A stretch of 25,844 nt of DNA from a virus: the IMG/VR virus record IMGVR_UViG_3300044733_002146, positions 1 through 25,844 of that record; one strand, 5' to 3'. Shown in pieces: positions 6,958 through 14,961 of this stretch. Numbering within the stretch: position 1 is the stretch's first letter; the number at the start of each line of letters is the position of its first letter. The notes beneath the pieces were generated by a model. It did no database searches, was not told the DNA's origin, and saw nothing but the letters and a program-made list of their open reading frames with translations. Made by a program: the position numbers and the translations under genes.

Positions 6958-8145
6958 TCACTGTGGGATCTCGCCGAGCACCAGCGCTCCGAGCGGGATG
7001 AGCTTCAAGCGTGTACGCTGGCCAGAGTTGCGATCTTGCGAGAGCTCTCGCTCGAGCACGTACATGGGCTCGTTAATACCAAATGCCTCGCACACGACGT
7101 TCGCCACCGTGTCCACCTGCCACACTGCGCCCGTCGCCGACACAATACCAGGCACCTCGCACGTAAACTGGTATGCGCTCACCGCTGGCAAGCTAAGCGC
7201 AAGCGTGGCGATGTTTTGGCTGCGCTGGATGTCGCGCGCTGTCTTGTCCTTGATGATGCGTGGCTTGCTTAGCTGAAAGGTCGACGAGTACGCGCTGCGA
7301 GCTGGGAGCGCGCTTGCTGGCACTGTGACGTCAGGCTCTGCCACCGTTTGCACTGCCTGCTTCTCGGCGCGGGTTCCACGCACGCGCACCTCGGAGAACT
7401 GTCCGTCATTCGTGGAGGTGTCGCTGCACGAAAGCATGACGTCGGCGTCGACCGGATATCGCCCGTTGAAGCTCTGCGCCACGGTGTAGAGCGGCGCCTG
7501 TGTGTAGTCAGGCGCGCAAACGAGTAGCTTGCCATCGTAGCTCTGACGCAGCACCACGCCGAGTCGATTGACGATGCGCGCGCAGAACGCATAGGCCGTC
7601 TCGCCCTCTTGCGCCTGACAATCTTGGTGCTTGAGCGCTGGCACCGGCACGCCTGTGCCTCGGCCTGATACCGGCTTGCCACTCGCCGCAAACACGCTCG
7701 CCGTGTTGTCGCCGATGACAGTGCCGAAGCCGAACGGAGCCATCACCTGGAGAATCAGATCGGCGACAGGCACATCGGTTGTTGCGCTAAAGGTCAGGCG
7801 CGGGTTGACGCTGGCCTCGTACGCGGCATGGAGCAGCGTCTTGGCAGTGCACGAGAACACCACGCCGTTTTGCCGCGACAGGTTGCGGCTCACGCTCGAG
7901 ATGACGTAGGCACCCTGAACAGCGCCGTTCACGTAGATCAGCACGAGCTTGCCCTTGACCAGAAGCTGATTGACGCTGGGCAGCATGTCGCGCGTCGGGA
8001 TCGTCTCGAATGACAGATCGCCCACCGGGTCAGTGAACGTTTCGCGCAGCGAGAACGATATCCACGAATCGATGACGATCTGCTGGTCATCAAACGCGCG
8101 CATCTCGACGACGACGCGCTGTCCGCTGTAGGTTTGCGTGGCCAT
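6958..8145 (-). CDS. Baseplate hub protein (Mu gp44-like, gpD/gpP superfamily)
   Basis: This 395-residue protein matches the usual 380-400 residues of the Mu gp44 hub family, which forms the central trimeric ring above the spike. It starts MATQTYSGQRVVVEMRAF. The N-terminal beta domain contains ISFSLRETFTDPVGDLSFE. Residues about 75-110 hold the second beta domain with GAYVISSVSRNLSRQNG. Then comes QEGETAYAFCARIVNRLGV followed by YDGKLLV, the most recognisable family motif (a helix, then a D/N-G-x-L hairpin). The C-terminal part has VWQVDTVANVVCEAFGINEP, similar to the W-x-x-G-x-x-V segment of hubs. Its start overlaps the previous stop by one base (TGATG). It ends near the unknown gene with an 8-nt gap. 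Confidence 0.85.
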   Translation of the reverse strand: MATQTYSGQRVVVEMRAFDDQQIVIDSWISFSLRETFTDPVGDLSFETIPTRDMLPSVNQLLVKGKLVLIYVNGAVQGAYVISSVSRNLSRQNGVVFSCTAKTLLHAAYEASVNPRLTFSATTDVPVADLILQVMAPFGFGTVIGDNTASVFAASGKPVSGRGTGVPVPALKHQDCQAQEGETAYAFCARIVNRLGVVLRQSYDGKLLVCAPDYTQAPLYTVAQSFNGRYPVDADVMLSCSDTSTNDGQFSEVRVRGTRAEKQAVQTVAEPDVTVPASALPARSAYSSTFQLSKPRIIKDKTARDIQRSQNIATLALSLPAVSAYQFTCEVPGIVSATGAVWQVDTVANVVCEAFGINEPMYVLERELSQDRNSGQRTRLKLIPLGALVLGEIPQ

Positions 8146-9029
8146 CAGCCGCCGTAGAACGCGAGCGACGTGCCCGCCTTGATGATGGGCCCAGTCACCA
8201 GGCCCGAGTTGAGGCCAAGCGCATCCTCGAACGTGTTGCCGTAGAGCTTCGCAAACGCGTCAAGCGAGATGTCGTTGGGCAAGGTGATCTGCTGGACATT
8301 GCGGTAGTTCTGCGAGGCGCCAGTGGCAGCCTGCGCGCGCAAGCCCATCGTCAGGCACTCGGACAGCCACTCGACCGGCACGTCGCGCAACAAGTCCTTG
8401 ACTGCCACTTGCAGCGAGACGGTGTCGGCGTAGCCAGCGATTCGCTCGGCCTCGCGCGTATAGTCCAGGCTCTGCGTTGGCAACGTGCTCAAGTTGTTCA
8501 CCGCGAGCTCGAACGACTCGAACCCAAGGCCCTCTGGCACGCTATAGCCCGTAAGCTGCATCGCCTGGTCGAGTGCCTTGCCGTACACCTTCGGCGAGAG
8601 CTCGGAGCCTGGCAGGCGCACCGTCAGCTCGGTCGGGTCGAAGAAGCTCTCGACCCACGTCACTTGCAGCGTGATGCCTCCACGGTCCTTCGACGGGTCG
8701 ACAGTGGCCGACCACGTCATGACGCGGGCGAACATGTTGCCCAGCACCGGATGCGATAGGCCGTCGATCTTGCCGTTCTCGAGCGAGTCTAGCCACTTCT
8801 CCAGCCTTGCTGGAAGCAGGTCAGATGCGATGGTGTTATTGAACACCAGCGTCGCGCGGATGCTGTACGGCGTGCGGCCAGTGTTGTCGTGTGCGGCGCC
8901 GTCAACGTACGGATACTTGCGCTCGGCTTGGTCATGCCCTCCGTCGAATGACGTTTCAAGGCACGGCGCTGTAAGCGCGCCCCACGTGATCTCTTGGAGA
9001 TTGCCGATCCAATCGTATGCGCCGGACAT
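8145..9029 (-). CDS. DNA circularisation N-terminal family tail protein (Mu gp43-like)
   Basis: This 294-residue protein follows the tape-measure gene by 2 nt, as gp43 does in Mu. Residues about 26-55 (SFDGGHDQAERKYPYVDG then DNTGRTPYSI) match the N-terminal signature of the family, which has a Glu/Tyr-Pro and a D-x-GR segment, and GKIDGLSHPVLG (86-97) matches its conserved HP-x-x-G motif. The C-terminus, AKLYGNTFEDALGLNSGL then IIKAGTSLAFYGG, resembles a LysM-like or gpX-like tail-associated segment. Despite the historical name, these proteins are thought to be tail proteins linking tape measure and hub. No enzymatic role is claimed. It is coupled to the hub by TGATG. Confidence 0.75.
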   Translation of the reverse strand: MSGAYDWIGNLQEITWGALTAPCLETSFDGGHDQAERKYPYVDGAAHDNTGRTPYSIRATLVFNNTIASDLLPARLEKWLDSLENGKIDGLSHPVLGNMFARVMTWSATVDPSKDRGGITLQVTWVESFFDPTELTVRLPGSELSPKVYGKALDQAMQLTGYSVPEGLGFESFELAVNNLSTLPTQSLDYTREAERIAGYADTVSLQVAVKDLLRDVPVEWLSECLTMGLRAQAATGASQNYRNVQQITLPNDISLDAFAKLYGNTFEDALGLNSGLVTGPIIKAGTSLAFYGG

Positions 9030-9031
9030 GA

Positions 9032-11311
9032 TTAGCCGCCTCCCAAGGCAATGGCGCTACCAGTGATATTTGCCTTGCCAGCTGCGCCGACTGTCTGAAG
9101 CGCAGTCGCTGCCGCGTTTGCGGCTTGCATGAGCTTGTCGAGGGATGCTGCGTCAAGTTCTTCAGTTGGCGCAAAACCAAGCGCCTTTTGCTGTGCACCG
9201 CTGGCCATCAAACTACGTTCCGAGATGAGTCGATCCACTAGCGCGGAAGCTTGGTCCGTCTCTTGGCCACCCGTCATTTTTTGACCAAGCGCTCGACCAA
9301 TCATTGTTGCTGGATTGATCGACTCACTCAGTGTGGGCGTCATGCTGCCAGTGGTTGCGATTCGCTCAAACGTGGTTCGTGCGCGCGATTCGAGCATCGA
9401 ACGTTGCATGTCGCCCATGTCGGCGCCGCCCATCGCTGCGGTATATTTGGCGATGAAGTCCTTTTGAGACAGGAACTCCTTGCCGCCGCCTTTGCCAGTT
9501 GCAGCAGATGCGCCAGCTAGAGTGCCGGTCGACATCTTGCCTTGTATTTGTGCAATTTTGCCAGTGGCTTCCATGTGTGCAATCATGGCAGCAGCTTTTT
9601 CCTCTGGTGTCTTTGCCGCAGCCAGTTTGCGACCAGCCTTCTCTTGCTCCTTCTTTGCAACCTCCATCTGCTTGTCTAGCGATGGTCGTTTCTTCTCAAA
9701 TCCAAGCATTTCGGCAAAGTCCGAAAACGCTTGCATGTTTTCCGAGATGACGTCAGCCGCAAACTCGAACGCATCAATCATTGCGTCGAGAGCACCGCTC
9801 TCTTCAAGCTTCGTAAATGCATCAGCCAATGCTGGGAGTACTCGATCCGTAACTTTTCCAGTCGCTTTTTCCCAAGCTGCTGTGATCTTTGCGCTTGTGG
9901 ATTGCTGCGCCGCAGTTGCCGCTTCTTCGATGGTGTTGCGCGCGTTTGTAACGTTGGCCGCTTCTTCCAGCTGTTTCCTAACGGCTTCACCAGCCTTGTT
10001 TAGGTCTTTGCTGCGTTTCATCTCCTCATTGAATACATCCGAAAGGATATTGATGATCGGGTCCGCCTGAGCTCCGAACATCTTTCCGAGTTGCGTCTTG
10101 TTGCCCTCGGTTTTCTTGAAGGACTCCACCAACACGTCGTTGGTGTTGCGCAGTTGCCTACCCTTAGAGCCTGCAACAAACACATCCACGCCAGACTTTT
10201 GGAACACGTCGGCGTGTGAGGTCATAGCGCGGAACAGGTTTTCGACGGCGGAGGTGGCTTGCTCTGCGGAACCACCGCCACGTCTCGCAATCTGCGCAAG
10301 CGCACCGACCTGAGCCACACCCCTGACGGTTTTGTCTACGTTGGCGCCTGCAGCGGCTGCGCTAATGCGGCCCATAAGCGACGCCATGTCCTTTAGCTCA
10401 AACTGGCCTTGTGCGCCTTGAATGGCGAGCACTGACAGCGCATCAGCCATATCCTCCGCGCCTTTGATGTCCATGTTGTTTGACAGTGCCGCCGCTGCTT
10501 CGGCCACATCTTGAATCTCTGCACCTGCGGCGCTGGCGACAGTGGCCAGACTCTTGAGTGTACTCACGTCGAGCACTTGCCCCGTAGCGCCTTGGAAGGC
10601 CAACGTGGCCTCGGCCAAACCCTTTGCGGTCTGCCCTGGCATCTCGCCCGCGGCCTCGTACATGTTCTGCCGGATGGTGCGTGCGTCTAGCATCTTGCCG
10701 CCAGACAGGCGCGAGTTGATGGCGATTCGACGAGCCATCTCGTCGACCTCCATGCCTTGGGCCGTCATGCTGCCGATCGTGGCTACGCCAGCCATCAGAC
10801 CGGCACCAGCTGCGCCTACCGCAGCCATGCCGAGGTCGCCCATCAGAGCTCGACGCGACTCGGCTCTTGCCTCACGAGCGCGATCCATTTTGGCCTGTGC
10901 CTTGGCTACCTCTCGCGCTCTTGCCTTGGCCGTAGCTTCTGCGGCTTTGACCTCGGCCTTCGCGGAGCGCTCACGCTCGCGTTCGGATGCCTTGCGAGCC
11001 TTGTCCTCGGCGCGTGCCTTGTCTCGTGACGCGCGGGCTTGCTCTCTCTCAATCTCTCGCAGCACGGCCTTCTCGCGCCCTACACGAGGGTCCGTTGCGG
11101 CTGGGCCAGCTCCAGCCCCACCTGCGCCTGCGCCACCGCCACGAGGCGCGCCAGGGCCACCAGCGCCTGCTGCACCCATAGAGGCTCGCATGCGCTTAGC
11201 GGCACGCTCGGCGCGCACGGCTGCGTCCTCTGCGGCCTTGCTAATGCCCTTGTAGGCCGCGACCACCGAGTCGGCGCCCGACGCGATGAACTGATAGCGG
11301 ATGACAGCCAT
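9032..11311 (-). CDS. Tail tape measure protein (Mu gp42 position)
   Basis: At 759 residues this is the longest gene in the window and lies after the tube and chaperone genes, the hallmark place for the tape measure. The first 43 residues form a short head, then a Gly/Ala/Pro-rich linker (about 44-73), then a highly charged Arg/Lys/Glu/Ala coiled coil (about 76-157, e.g. EIEREQARASRDKARAEDK), then a hydrophobic glycine-rich segment (about 158-190, MAAVGAAGAGLMAG). The tape-measure repeat region follows with ATLAFQGATGQV, ALSNNMDIKGAEDMADALSV and DMASLMGRISAAAAGANV, like TP901-type tape measures. No lysozyme or peptidase motif is visible. By the usual rule of about 1.5 angstroms per residue the tail tube would be near 110 nm. 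The distal part (about 9.1-10.2 kb) looks richer in A/T than its surroundings. Confidence 0.9.
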   Translation of the reverse strand: MAVIRYQFIASGADSVVAAYKGISKAAEDAAVRAERAAKRMRASMGAAGAGGPGAPRGGGAGAGGAGAGPAATDPRVGREKAVLREIEREQARASRDKARAEDKARKASERERERSAKAEVKAAEATAKARAREVAKAQAKMDRAREARAESRRALMGDLGMAAVGAAGAGLMAGVATIGSMTAQGMEVDEMARRIAINSRLSGGKMLDARTIRQNMYEAAGEMPGQTAKGLAEATLAFQGATGQVLDVSTLKSLATVASAAGAEIQDVAEAAAALSNNMDIKGAEDMADALSVLAIQGAQGQFELKDMASLMGRISAAAAGANVDKTVRGVAQVGALAQIARRGGGSAEQATSAVENLFRAMTSHADVFQKSGVDVFVAGSKGRQLRNTNDVLVESFKKTEGNKTQLGKMFGAQADPIINILSDVFNEEMKRSKDLNKAGEAVRKQLEEAANVTNARNTIEEAATAAQQSTSAKITAAWEKATGKVTDRVLPALADAFTKLEESGALDAMIDAFEFAADVISENMQAFSDFAEMLGFEKKRPSLDKQMEVAKKEQEKAGRKLAAAKTPEEKAAAMIAHMEATGKIAQIQGKMSTGTLAGASAATGKGGGKEFLSQKDFIAKYTAAMGGADMGDMQRSMLESRARTTFERIATTGSMTPTLSESINPATMIGRALGQKMTGGQETDQASALVDRLISERSLMASGAQQKALGFAPTEELDAASLDKLMQAANAAATALQTVGAAGKANITGSAIALGGG

Positions 11312-11312
11312 G

Positions 11313-11672
11313 TCACTTCACCAGCTTATCGAGCGCCCGTTGCACGGCAGGCACAGCTCGAGCCGATAGGTCGTCGATATTCATGAGGCCACGGTCGTTC
11401 ACGTAGCTCGCGTAGGCCATGCTGCCTTTCGGGTTTGGTGCAAACGGACCTGCAACGAACTCCACCGCAGGGTCGGACACGTCGAGCGCCTTGACGAGCG
11501 TACTGGCCTCGAGATAGCCGGTTCGGTTTTGATAGCCATGGGACCGCCTTGCCTGCTCCGCAAACGGAGCCACGGCCTCGAACATCGCGCGCTCGACGCT
11601 GGCGTGCGAGAGCGCCTTGATCGCGTCGCGCGCCTCGCTGACCACGTCCGACATGTCGACCTTGACGATCAC
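11313..11672 (-). CDS. HK97 gp10-like small tail protein candidate
   Basis: This 119-residue protein reads M(GTG)IVKVDMSDVVSE, then a helical N-terminus (residues 12-43), then YQNRTGYLEASTLVKALD (48-65) and SMAYASYVNDRGLMNID (84-100). NRTG-x-L-x-S followed by a hydrophobic segment and YA-x-YV-N-x-G is the general layout of HK97 gp10-type completion proteins, which normally join tail tube and head. Here it sits just before the tape measure, not in the neck group. The start is the GTG at 11672, preceded by a weak AGGG site, or the ATG at 11654, preceded by AAGG; both are plausible. The frame equals that of the two preceding genes. Confidence 0.65.
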   Translation of the reverse strand: MIVKVDMSDVVSEARDAIKALSHASVERAMFEAVAPFAEQARRSHGYQNRTGYLEASTLVKALDVSDPAVEFVAGPFAPNPKGSMAYASYVNDRGLMNIDDLSARAVPAVQRALDKLVK

Positions 11673-11681
11673 GCTGCCACC

Positions 11682-12425
11682 CTACTCCGTTCCGCTAGCC
11701 TTGTCGCGCTCGGCTGCGGCCTGCTCGGCTGCGGCCTGCTCGGCTGCGACTTGCGCATCGTCATGAATAGCGGATGCCTGCCTAGCTGCGACCAGGCGCG
11801 TGGCGAGCACCACGACCAGATGCGACAGCGCCTCTCTCTGAAACCTTGCCAGCGCCACCTGGGATGACTCAAGGTCGCTCTGCGAGATGACCGTGACGAG
11901 CACGTCGATCTCCTCAGGCGTGAGCACGCGTACACCACCGGCCTCGCTCGAGCGCACTTCGTTCACGAGCGACAACAGGCTGGCGATCTGGTCCGCTGTC
12001 AGCTTTTCGATGATCCACCGCACGCTCGGAAACGCCGGGTGCATGCCCTCGACGCCTGGGTCGTTGCCTCGCACCGCCGCGTGCAGGATGGCCGCGGCCT
12101 TGGCATCCTGAACGATGTCGTCGTCGCTTTTCAGTTGCTCTCCACCCTCGCCAGTTGCGAGCCGAGCCACGTACTCATGCGCGCGTTTGATGGCTATGTC
12201 TTGCTCGCCCTTCGTTGGCACCCTCACCCACACCTTGGCTCCAGGCGTGCCCAAGAGCTCGGACACGTCGTACTCGACTTTGCGCCGGTTGCCTGCGCGC
12301 TCGCGCAACGCCTTCGCGAGCTGGCTCTCGTACTCGCCAGGCGCCACGTCGGGCGAGCTCGCAACGCCTCCGCGTCCGTTCATCTGCCCGAGTCGCTGTG
12401 AGATGTTCCCCTGCTGAAACGTCAT
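11682..12425 (-). CDS. Second chaperone-position gene with an AAEQA-repeat C-terminus
   Basis: This 247-residue protein starts MTFQQGNISQRLGQMNGRGG, with an AAGGGG ribosome site 6 nt before the ATG. A small beta-alpha domain (about 48-140: VEYDVSELLGTPGAKVWVRV then KGEQDIAIKRAHEYVARL) resembles tail assembly chaperone N-domains, in which V-x-V-P-type strands precede helical D/E-rich segments. The C-terminus has a long helical stretch (ALARFQREALSHLVVVLATR) and an acidic Ala/Glu/Gln repeat tail. Genes between tube and tape measure usually encode the G and GT chaperones, which coat the tape measure. It lies 3 nt after the previous gene and in the same frame. Chaperone function is inferred from order. 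Confidence 0.65.
   Translation of the reverse strand: MTFQQGNISQRLGQMNGRGGVASSPDVAPGEYESQLAKALRERAGNRRKVEYDVSELLGTPGAKVWVRVPTKGEQDIAIKRAHEYVARLATGEGGEQLKSDDDIVQDAKAAAILHAAVRGNDPGVEGMHPAFPSVRWIIEKLTADQIASLLSLVNEVRSSEAGGVRVLTPEEIDVLVTVISQSDLESSQVALARFQREALSHLVVVLATRLVAARQASAIHDDAQVAAEQAAAEQAAAERDKASGTE
11708..11748 (-). repeat. 15-bp tandem direct repeat encoding AAEQA
   Basis: The plus-strand unit GCTCGGCTGCGGCCT occurs perfectly at 11708-11722 and 11723-11737, with a partial third copy to 11748. On the coding strand it gives repeats of Ala-Ala-Glu-Gln-Ala at the end of the gene that spans it. Because the copies are identical at the DNA level the expansion is probably recent and could change length by slippage. 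Confidence 0.85.
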
Positions 12426-12428
12426 GCG

Positions 12429-12992
12429 TTACCCCTTCGTGCTCCATGCTGCGTCGAAGGCCATCCATTGGCCGTCCGTAAGTTGTCCCAGTGGCATGCC
12501 GAAGAACCGATCGGGCTGCGGCATAAAATGCGCCGTCATGGCGAGATGCGAGGCGCTTTCGATGATGCCTCGGCGCAGAGCGTGATTGCTTGGATGCTGC
12601 GCGCCTTCTCGCAGTACGACCTCCCACGCGCGGAGGTCCGAGCGCCCGTAGATCGGCGACATAACCCCAAGCGCCTCCAGCGTCGCGTTGCTGATGCCTA
12701 GCGCGTCCTCGTGAGGCGCAAGGCCGAACTGCTCCACGCTAGCAAACGCTGGCGAACCATCTGCGTTGTGCAGGCATCGCACGACTAGCTCGTCGAGCAC
12801 GACATCTTGCTTGCTCGTCATATCCTCGCCGATTGGCAAAAGCTCCTCCAGCTCGTGCCCTGTCATGGCCTCGACGTAGAGATCTGGCAGCTCAAGCGCC
12901 GCAAACGAAACACGCCACCGAGGGCGCCTCGCAACCGAGCACAGCGTTCGAAACAGCTGAGCCGGGGAGACATCCTTCGGTGGCGTGCGCAT
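12429..12992 (-). CDS. First chaperone-position gene (between tail tube and tape measure)
   Basis: This 187-residue protein starts MRTPPKDVSPAQLFRTLCSV. Residues about 28-75 (VSFAALELPDLYVEAMTGHE then EELLPIGEDMTSKQDVV) resemble the small N-domain of tail assembly chaperones, where a strand leads to V-x-x-x-T-x-E-x-x-x-L. Next comes LDELVVRCLHNADGSPAF, similar to the strand-turn found in gpG-type proteins. The rest is mainly helical and ends in WMAFDAAWSTKG. The TAA is followed by a single CGC codon and then the ATG of the next gene in the same frame. In many phages the G and GT products come from a programmed slip; here no clear slippery heptamer is visible and the frame does not change. Function is inferred from position. 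Confidence 0.65.
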   Translation of the reverse strand: MRTPPKDVSPAQLFRTLCSVARRPRWRVSFAALELPDLYVEAMTGHELEELLPIGEDMTSKQDVVLDELVVRCLHNADGSPAFASVEQFGLAPHEDALGISNATLEALGVMSPIYGRSDLRAWEVVLREGAQHPSNHALRRGIIESASHLAMTAHFMPQPDRFFGMPLGQLTDGQWMAFDAAWSTKG

Positions 12993-13018
12993 GATGCCTG
13001 CCTACCAGGTCGCGAGCG

Positions 13019-13387
13019 TCAGGAGAAGGGCGCTGCCTGCACCGTCATGCTCACGTCGAGGCGGCTCGGGTCAGCGGGCGAGCTCGAAAGCGCGGGGCCG
13101 TTGATCATGCCCTGCGCGATCATGGTCTCGCCGCTGTCGGTGCTGACCTTGACCGACACGATCGAGTTTGCGAGGAAGTAGCCCACGTAATCCACGCGGT
13201 CGCCGCTCGAGGGGATGAAGCCCTTGATGCTCACGGTCGCGTTCTTCGGCGGGATGTAGAAGCCCGCAAGGTCTTGCACGAGTGTGCTGATGGGCATCGG
13301 GTCGCCGTTGTACTTGACGTCGACGCTCTCGGCCTCTCCGTCAAGTTTTCCCTCGATGCTCACGTAGTAGCGCGCGTAAAATCGCAT
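13019..13387 (-). CDS. Tail tube protein
   Basis: This 122-residue protein directly follows the sheath gene (18-nt gap) as tail tube genes do in Mu-type and P2-type phages. It starts MRFYARYYVSIEGKLDGEAE. Beta-rich segments VDVKYNGDPMPISTLVQDL, AGFYIPPKNATVSIKGFIP and VDYVGYFLANSIVSVKVS are typical of a tube barrel, and the C-terminus is a strand, LDVSMTVQAAPFS. Tube proteins stack as hexamers inside the sheath and carry DNA. It is on the short side of the family (110-170 residues). The next start, at 12992, is preceded by a 26-nt gap. Confidence 0.75.
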   Translation of the reverse strand: MRFYARYYVSIEGKLDGEAESVDVKYNGDPMPISTLVQDLAGFYIPPKNATVSIKGFIPSSGDRVDYVGYFLANSIVSVKVSTDSGETMIAQGMINGPALSSSPADPSRLDVSMTVQAAPFS

Positions 13388-13405
13388 GGTCGTTCTCGGC
13401 TCCTA

Positions 13406-14959
13406 TCAGTAGGCGGGAGATGCCTCGCGGAGCGTGAACTCCGAGAAGAGGTTGTGCTGTACGGCGTACAGGTTGAAGCTCGCGGCGAGACCACCGGGCC
13501 GACGCTGCACGAGGATGCTGTCGAGCGAGCTCGCGAGCACCGAGGGCGACGGGTCGAGGATGGGCGAGCCGTAGAGCCCGAACGGCGCAGGGCCAGAGGC
13601 GGCGACGAACACGTTGCGGATGAGCGCTCCGAGCGTCTGCGGCGTGTCCACACCGGGCACAGGCTTCGCGCCAGGCAACGGATCGTCGGCTACCTTGCCC
13701 TGCTTCTGCTCGCGGTAGCGCGTGCTGATGACGTCCCAGATGGTGAACATCACCGAGGTGATGTGACCTTCGCTCGCGCGATAGTCCTTGGTGCCTTGGT
13801 CGTTGAGCGACCTCGAGGTGATGTGGCGCACGAGGTATGCCTGGCCGAGGGCGCGCGCGCCGATGGGGCAAACGCCGTCCTTGAGCAGCTGCTCGATCTC
13901 GGTGGGCGTCCACCAGTCCGACTTGCTGTACGGCACCGGGCAGTCGAACCTGGTGGTGTCGGTGTTGGTGTAGCCAGCGAGGTTGGCCGCAGGGTCGGCC
14001 ATCTGCTGCGAGCGCATCACGCCGCAGAGATGCGCAGCGATCATGCCTGGCGTCCAGTCGCTGTTCTTCGATGCGAAGAAGAACGCGTAAACGCTGTTGG
14101 CGTCGCTGTCCGTTGCGACGGTGGAGCTCTGCGCTTGCGTGCCGACCAGGCCGAACACCACCATCTGGCTCTTGCCGTTGATCGGCAAGGCTTGATCGCG
14201 GATCATGGCGATGTGCTCGCCCACGCCGTTGTCGGTCGCGGTCGGAGCCGACGTCGAGAACTTGGGCGAGATCTGGTAGGTGTACTCGCCGAGCGCCGCG
14301 GTCGTGATGGCAGTCGAAAAGTCATCCTCGTTGGTGCCGTTGGTCAGAGCTCCGACGCTCACGGTCGTGGTCACGATGGACGTGGGCGCGACGATGTAAG
14401 CGCGCACGCGAGCAAGCACGTAGTCCTGTCTCACGCCAAGGTTGGCCGTGGTCAGAGTCACAACGCCGGTCGAGGCGCTTGCGGTCAGTGGGAGCGAGCC
14501 ATCGGCGAACGCGTTGATCGCATCGCGGCAGGCTTCGCCGATCTGCGTGGCAGTCTGCGCGTTCGTGATGGGGAACGTGATGTCCTGTCCCAGGATGGTC
14601 ACCACGCCCGTCGTCGCAGCCGTCGAGGTGTTGGTGAACGTGATGTCGATCGTCGCCGCCGTGCCGCTGCCGCTCTCTGGTGGAGCGATGATGTACACGC
14701 GCGCCTCTGGATTGATGGCGACGAACTGCCGATACAGCAGGCGCGCCTCGCTCTTGCGCCCGAAGCGCAGCACGCAATCCTCGTCGCTCGCGATGGGAGC
14801 GCCGATGGTGTTGGTGGTCTCGCTGCCTGCGCTCGTCTTGTTGCCGAAGATGAGCACGGGCCGGTCGCTCGAGACACCGGACGAGATACCAGCGCCGAAC
14901 ACGAACTCGCGCACGATGCCGGGCGTGCGTCGAGTGGGGGAGAGTCCAGTAAGTGCCAT
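13406..14959 (-). CDS. Tail sheath protein
   Basis: The ATG at 14959 is used because AGGAG sits at 14969-14973, 9 nt upstream; an in-frame TTG 6 nt earlier is too close to that site. The product has 517 residues. Early FGAGISSGVSSDRPVLIFGN is the typical N-terminal sheath strand. Residues about 90-220 are a Thr/Val/Ala-rich protruding domain (SGTAATIDITFTNTS, TGVVTLTTANLG). The centre has WTPGMIAAHLCGVMRSQQMADP, matching sheath proteins, where AAHL/AA-x-x-A is followed by DP-x-x-x. The C-terminus has DYRASEGHITSVMFTIWDVI and ends FTLREASPAY. Sheath proteins contract to drive the tube through the envelope, so the phage is a myovirus. It is also the best evidence that this is not a siphovirus or podovirus. 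Confidence 0.92.
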   Translation of the reverse strand: MALTGLSPTRRTPGIVREFVFGAGISSGVSSDRPVLIFGNKTSAGSETTNTIGAPIASDEDCVLRFGRKSEARLLYRQFVAINPEARVYIIAPPESGSGTAATIDITFTNTSTAATTGVVTILGQDITFPITNAQTATQIGEACRDAINAFADGSLPLTASASTGVVTLTTANLGVRQDYVLARVRAYIVAPTSIVTTTVSVGALTNGTNEDDFSTAITTAALGEYTYQISPKFSTSAPTATDNGVGEHIAMIRDQALPINGKSQMVVFGLVGTQAQSSTVATDSDANSVYAFFFASKNSDWTPGMIAAHLCGVMRSQQMADPAANLAGYTNTDTTRFDCPVPYSKSDWWTPTEIEQLLKDGVCPIGARALGQAYLVRHITSRSLNDQGTKDYRASEGHITSVMFTIWDVISTRYREQKQGKVADDPLPGAKPVPGVDTPQTLGALIRNVFVAASGPAPFGLYGSPILDPSPSVLASSLDSILVQRRPGGLAASFNLYAVQHNLFSEFTLREASPAY

Positions 14960-14961
14960 CG

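Noticed and set aside
10542-11255. A 237-residue plus-strand frame opposite the tape measure coiled coil
   Set aside because: The Ser/Arg/Ala-rich sequence is the mirror of the charged coiled coil and Gly-rich linker; it is not a gene.
9032-11311. Tail lysozyme or peptidase inside the tape measure
   Set aside because: No catalytic Glu/Asp lysozyme pattern and no H-x-H or D-H peptidase motif were seen; the C-terminal half is helical and polar.
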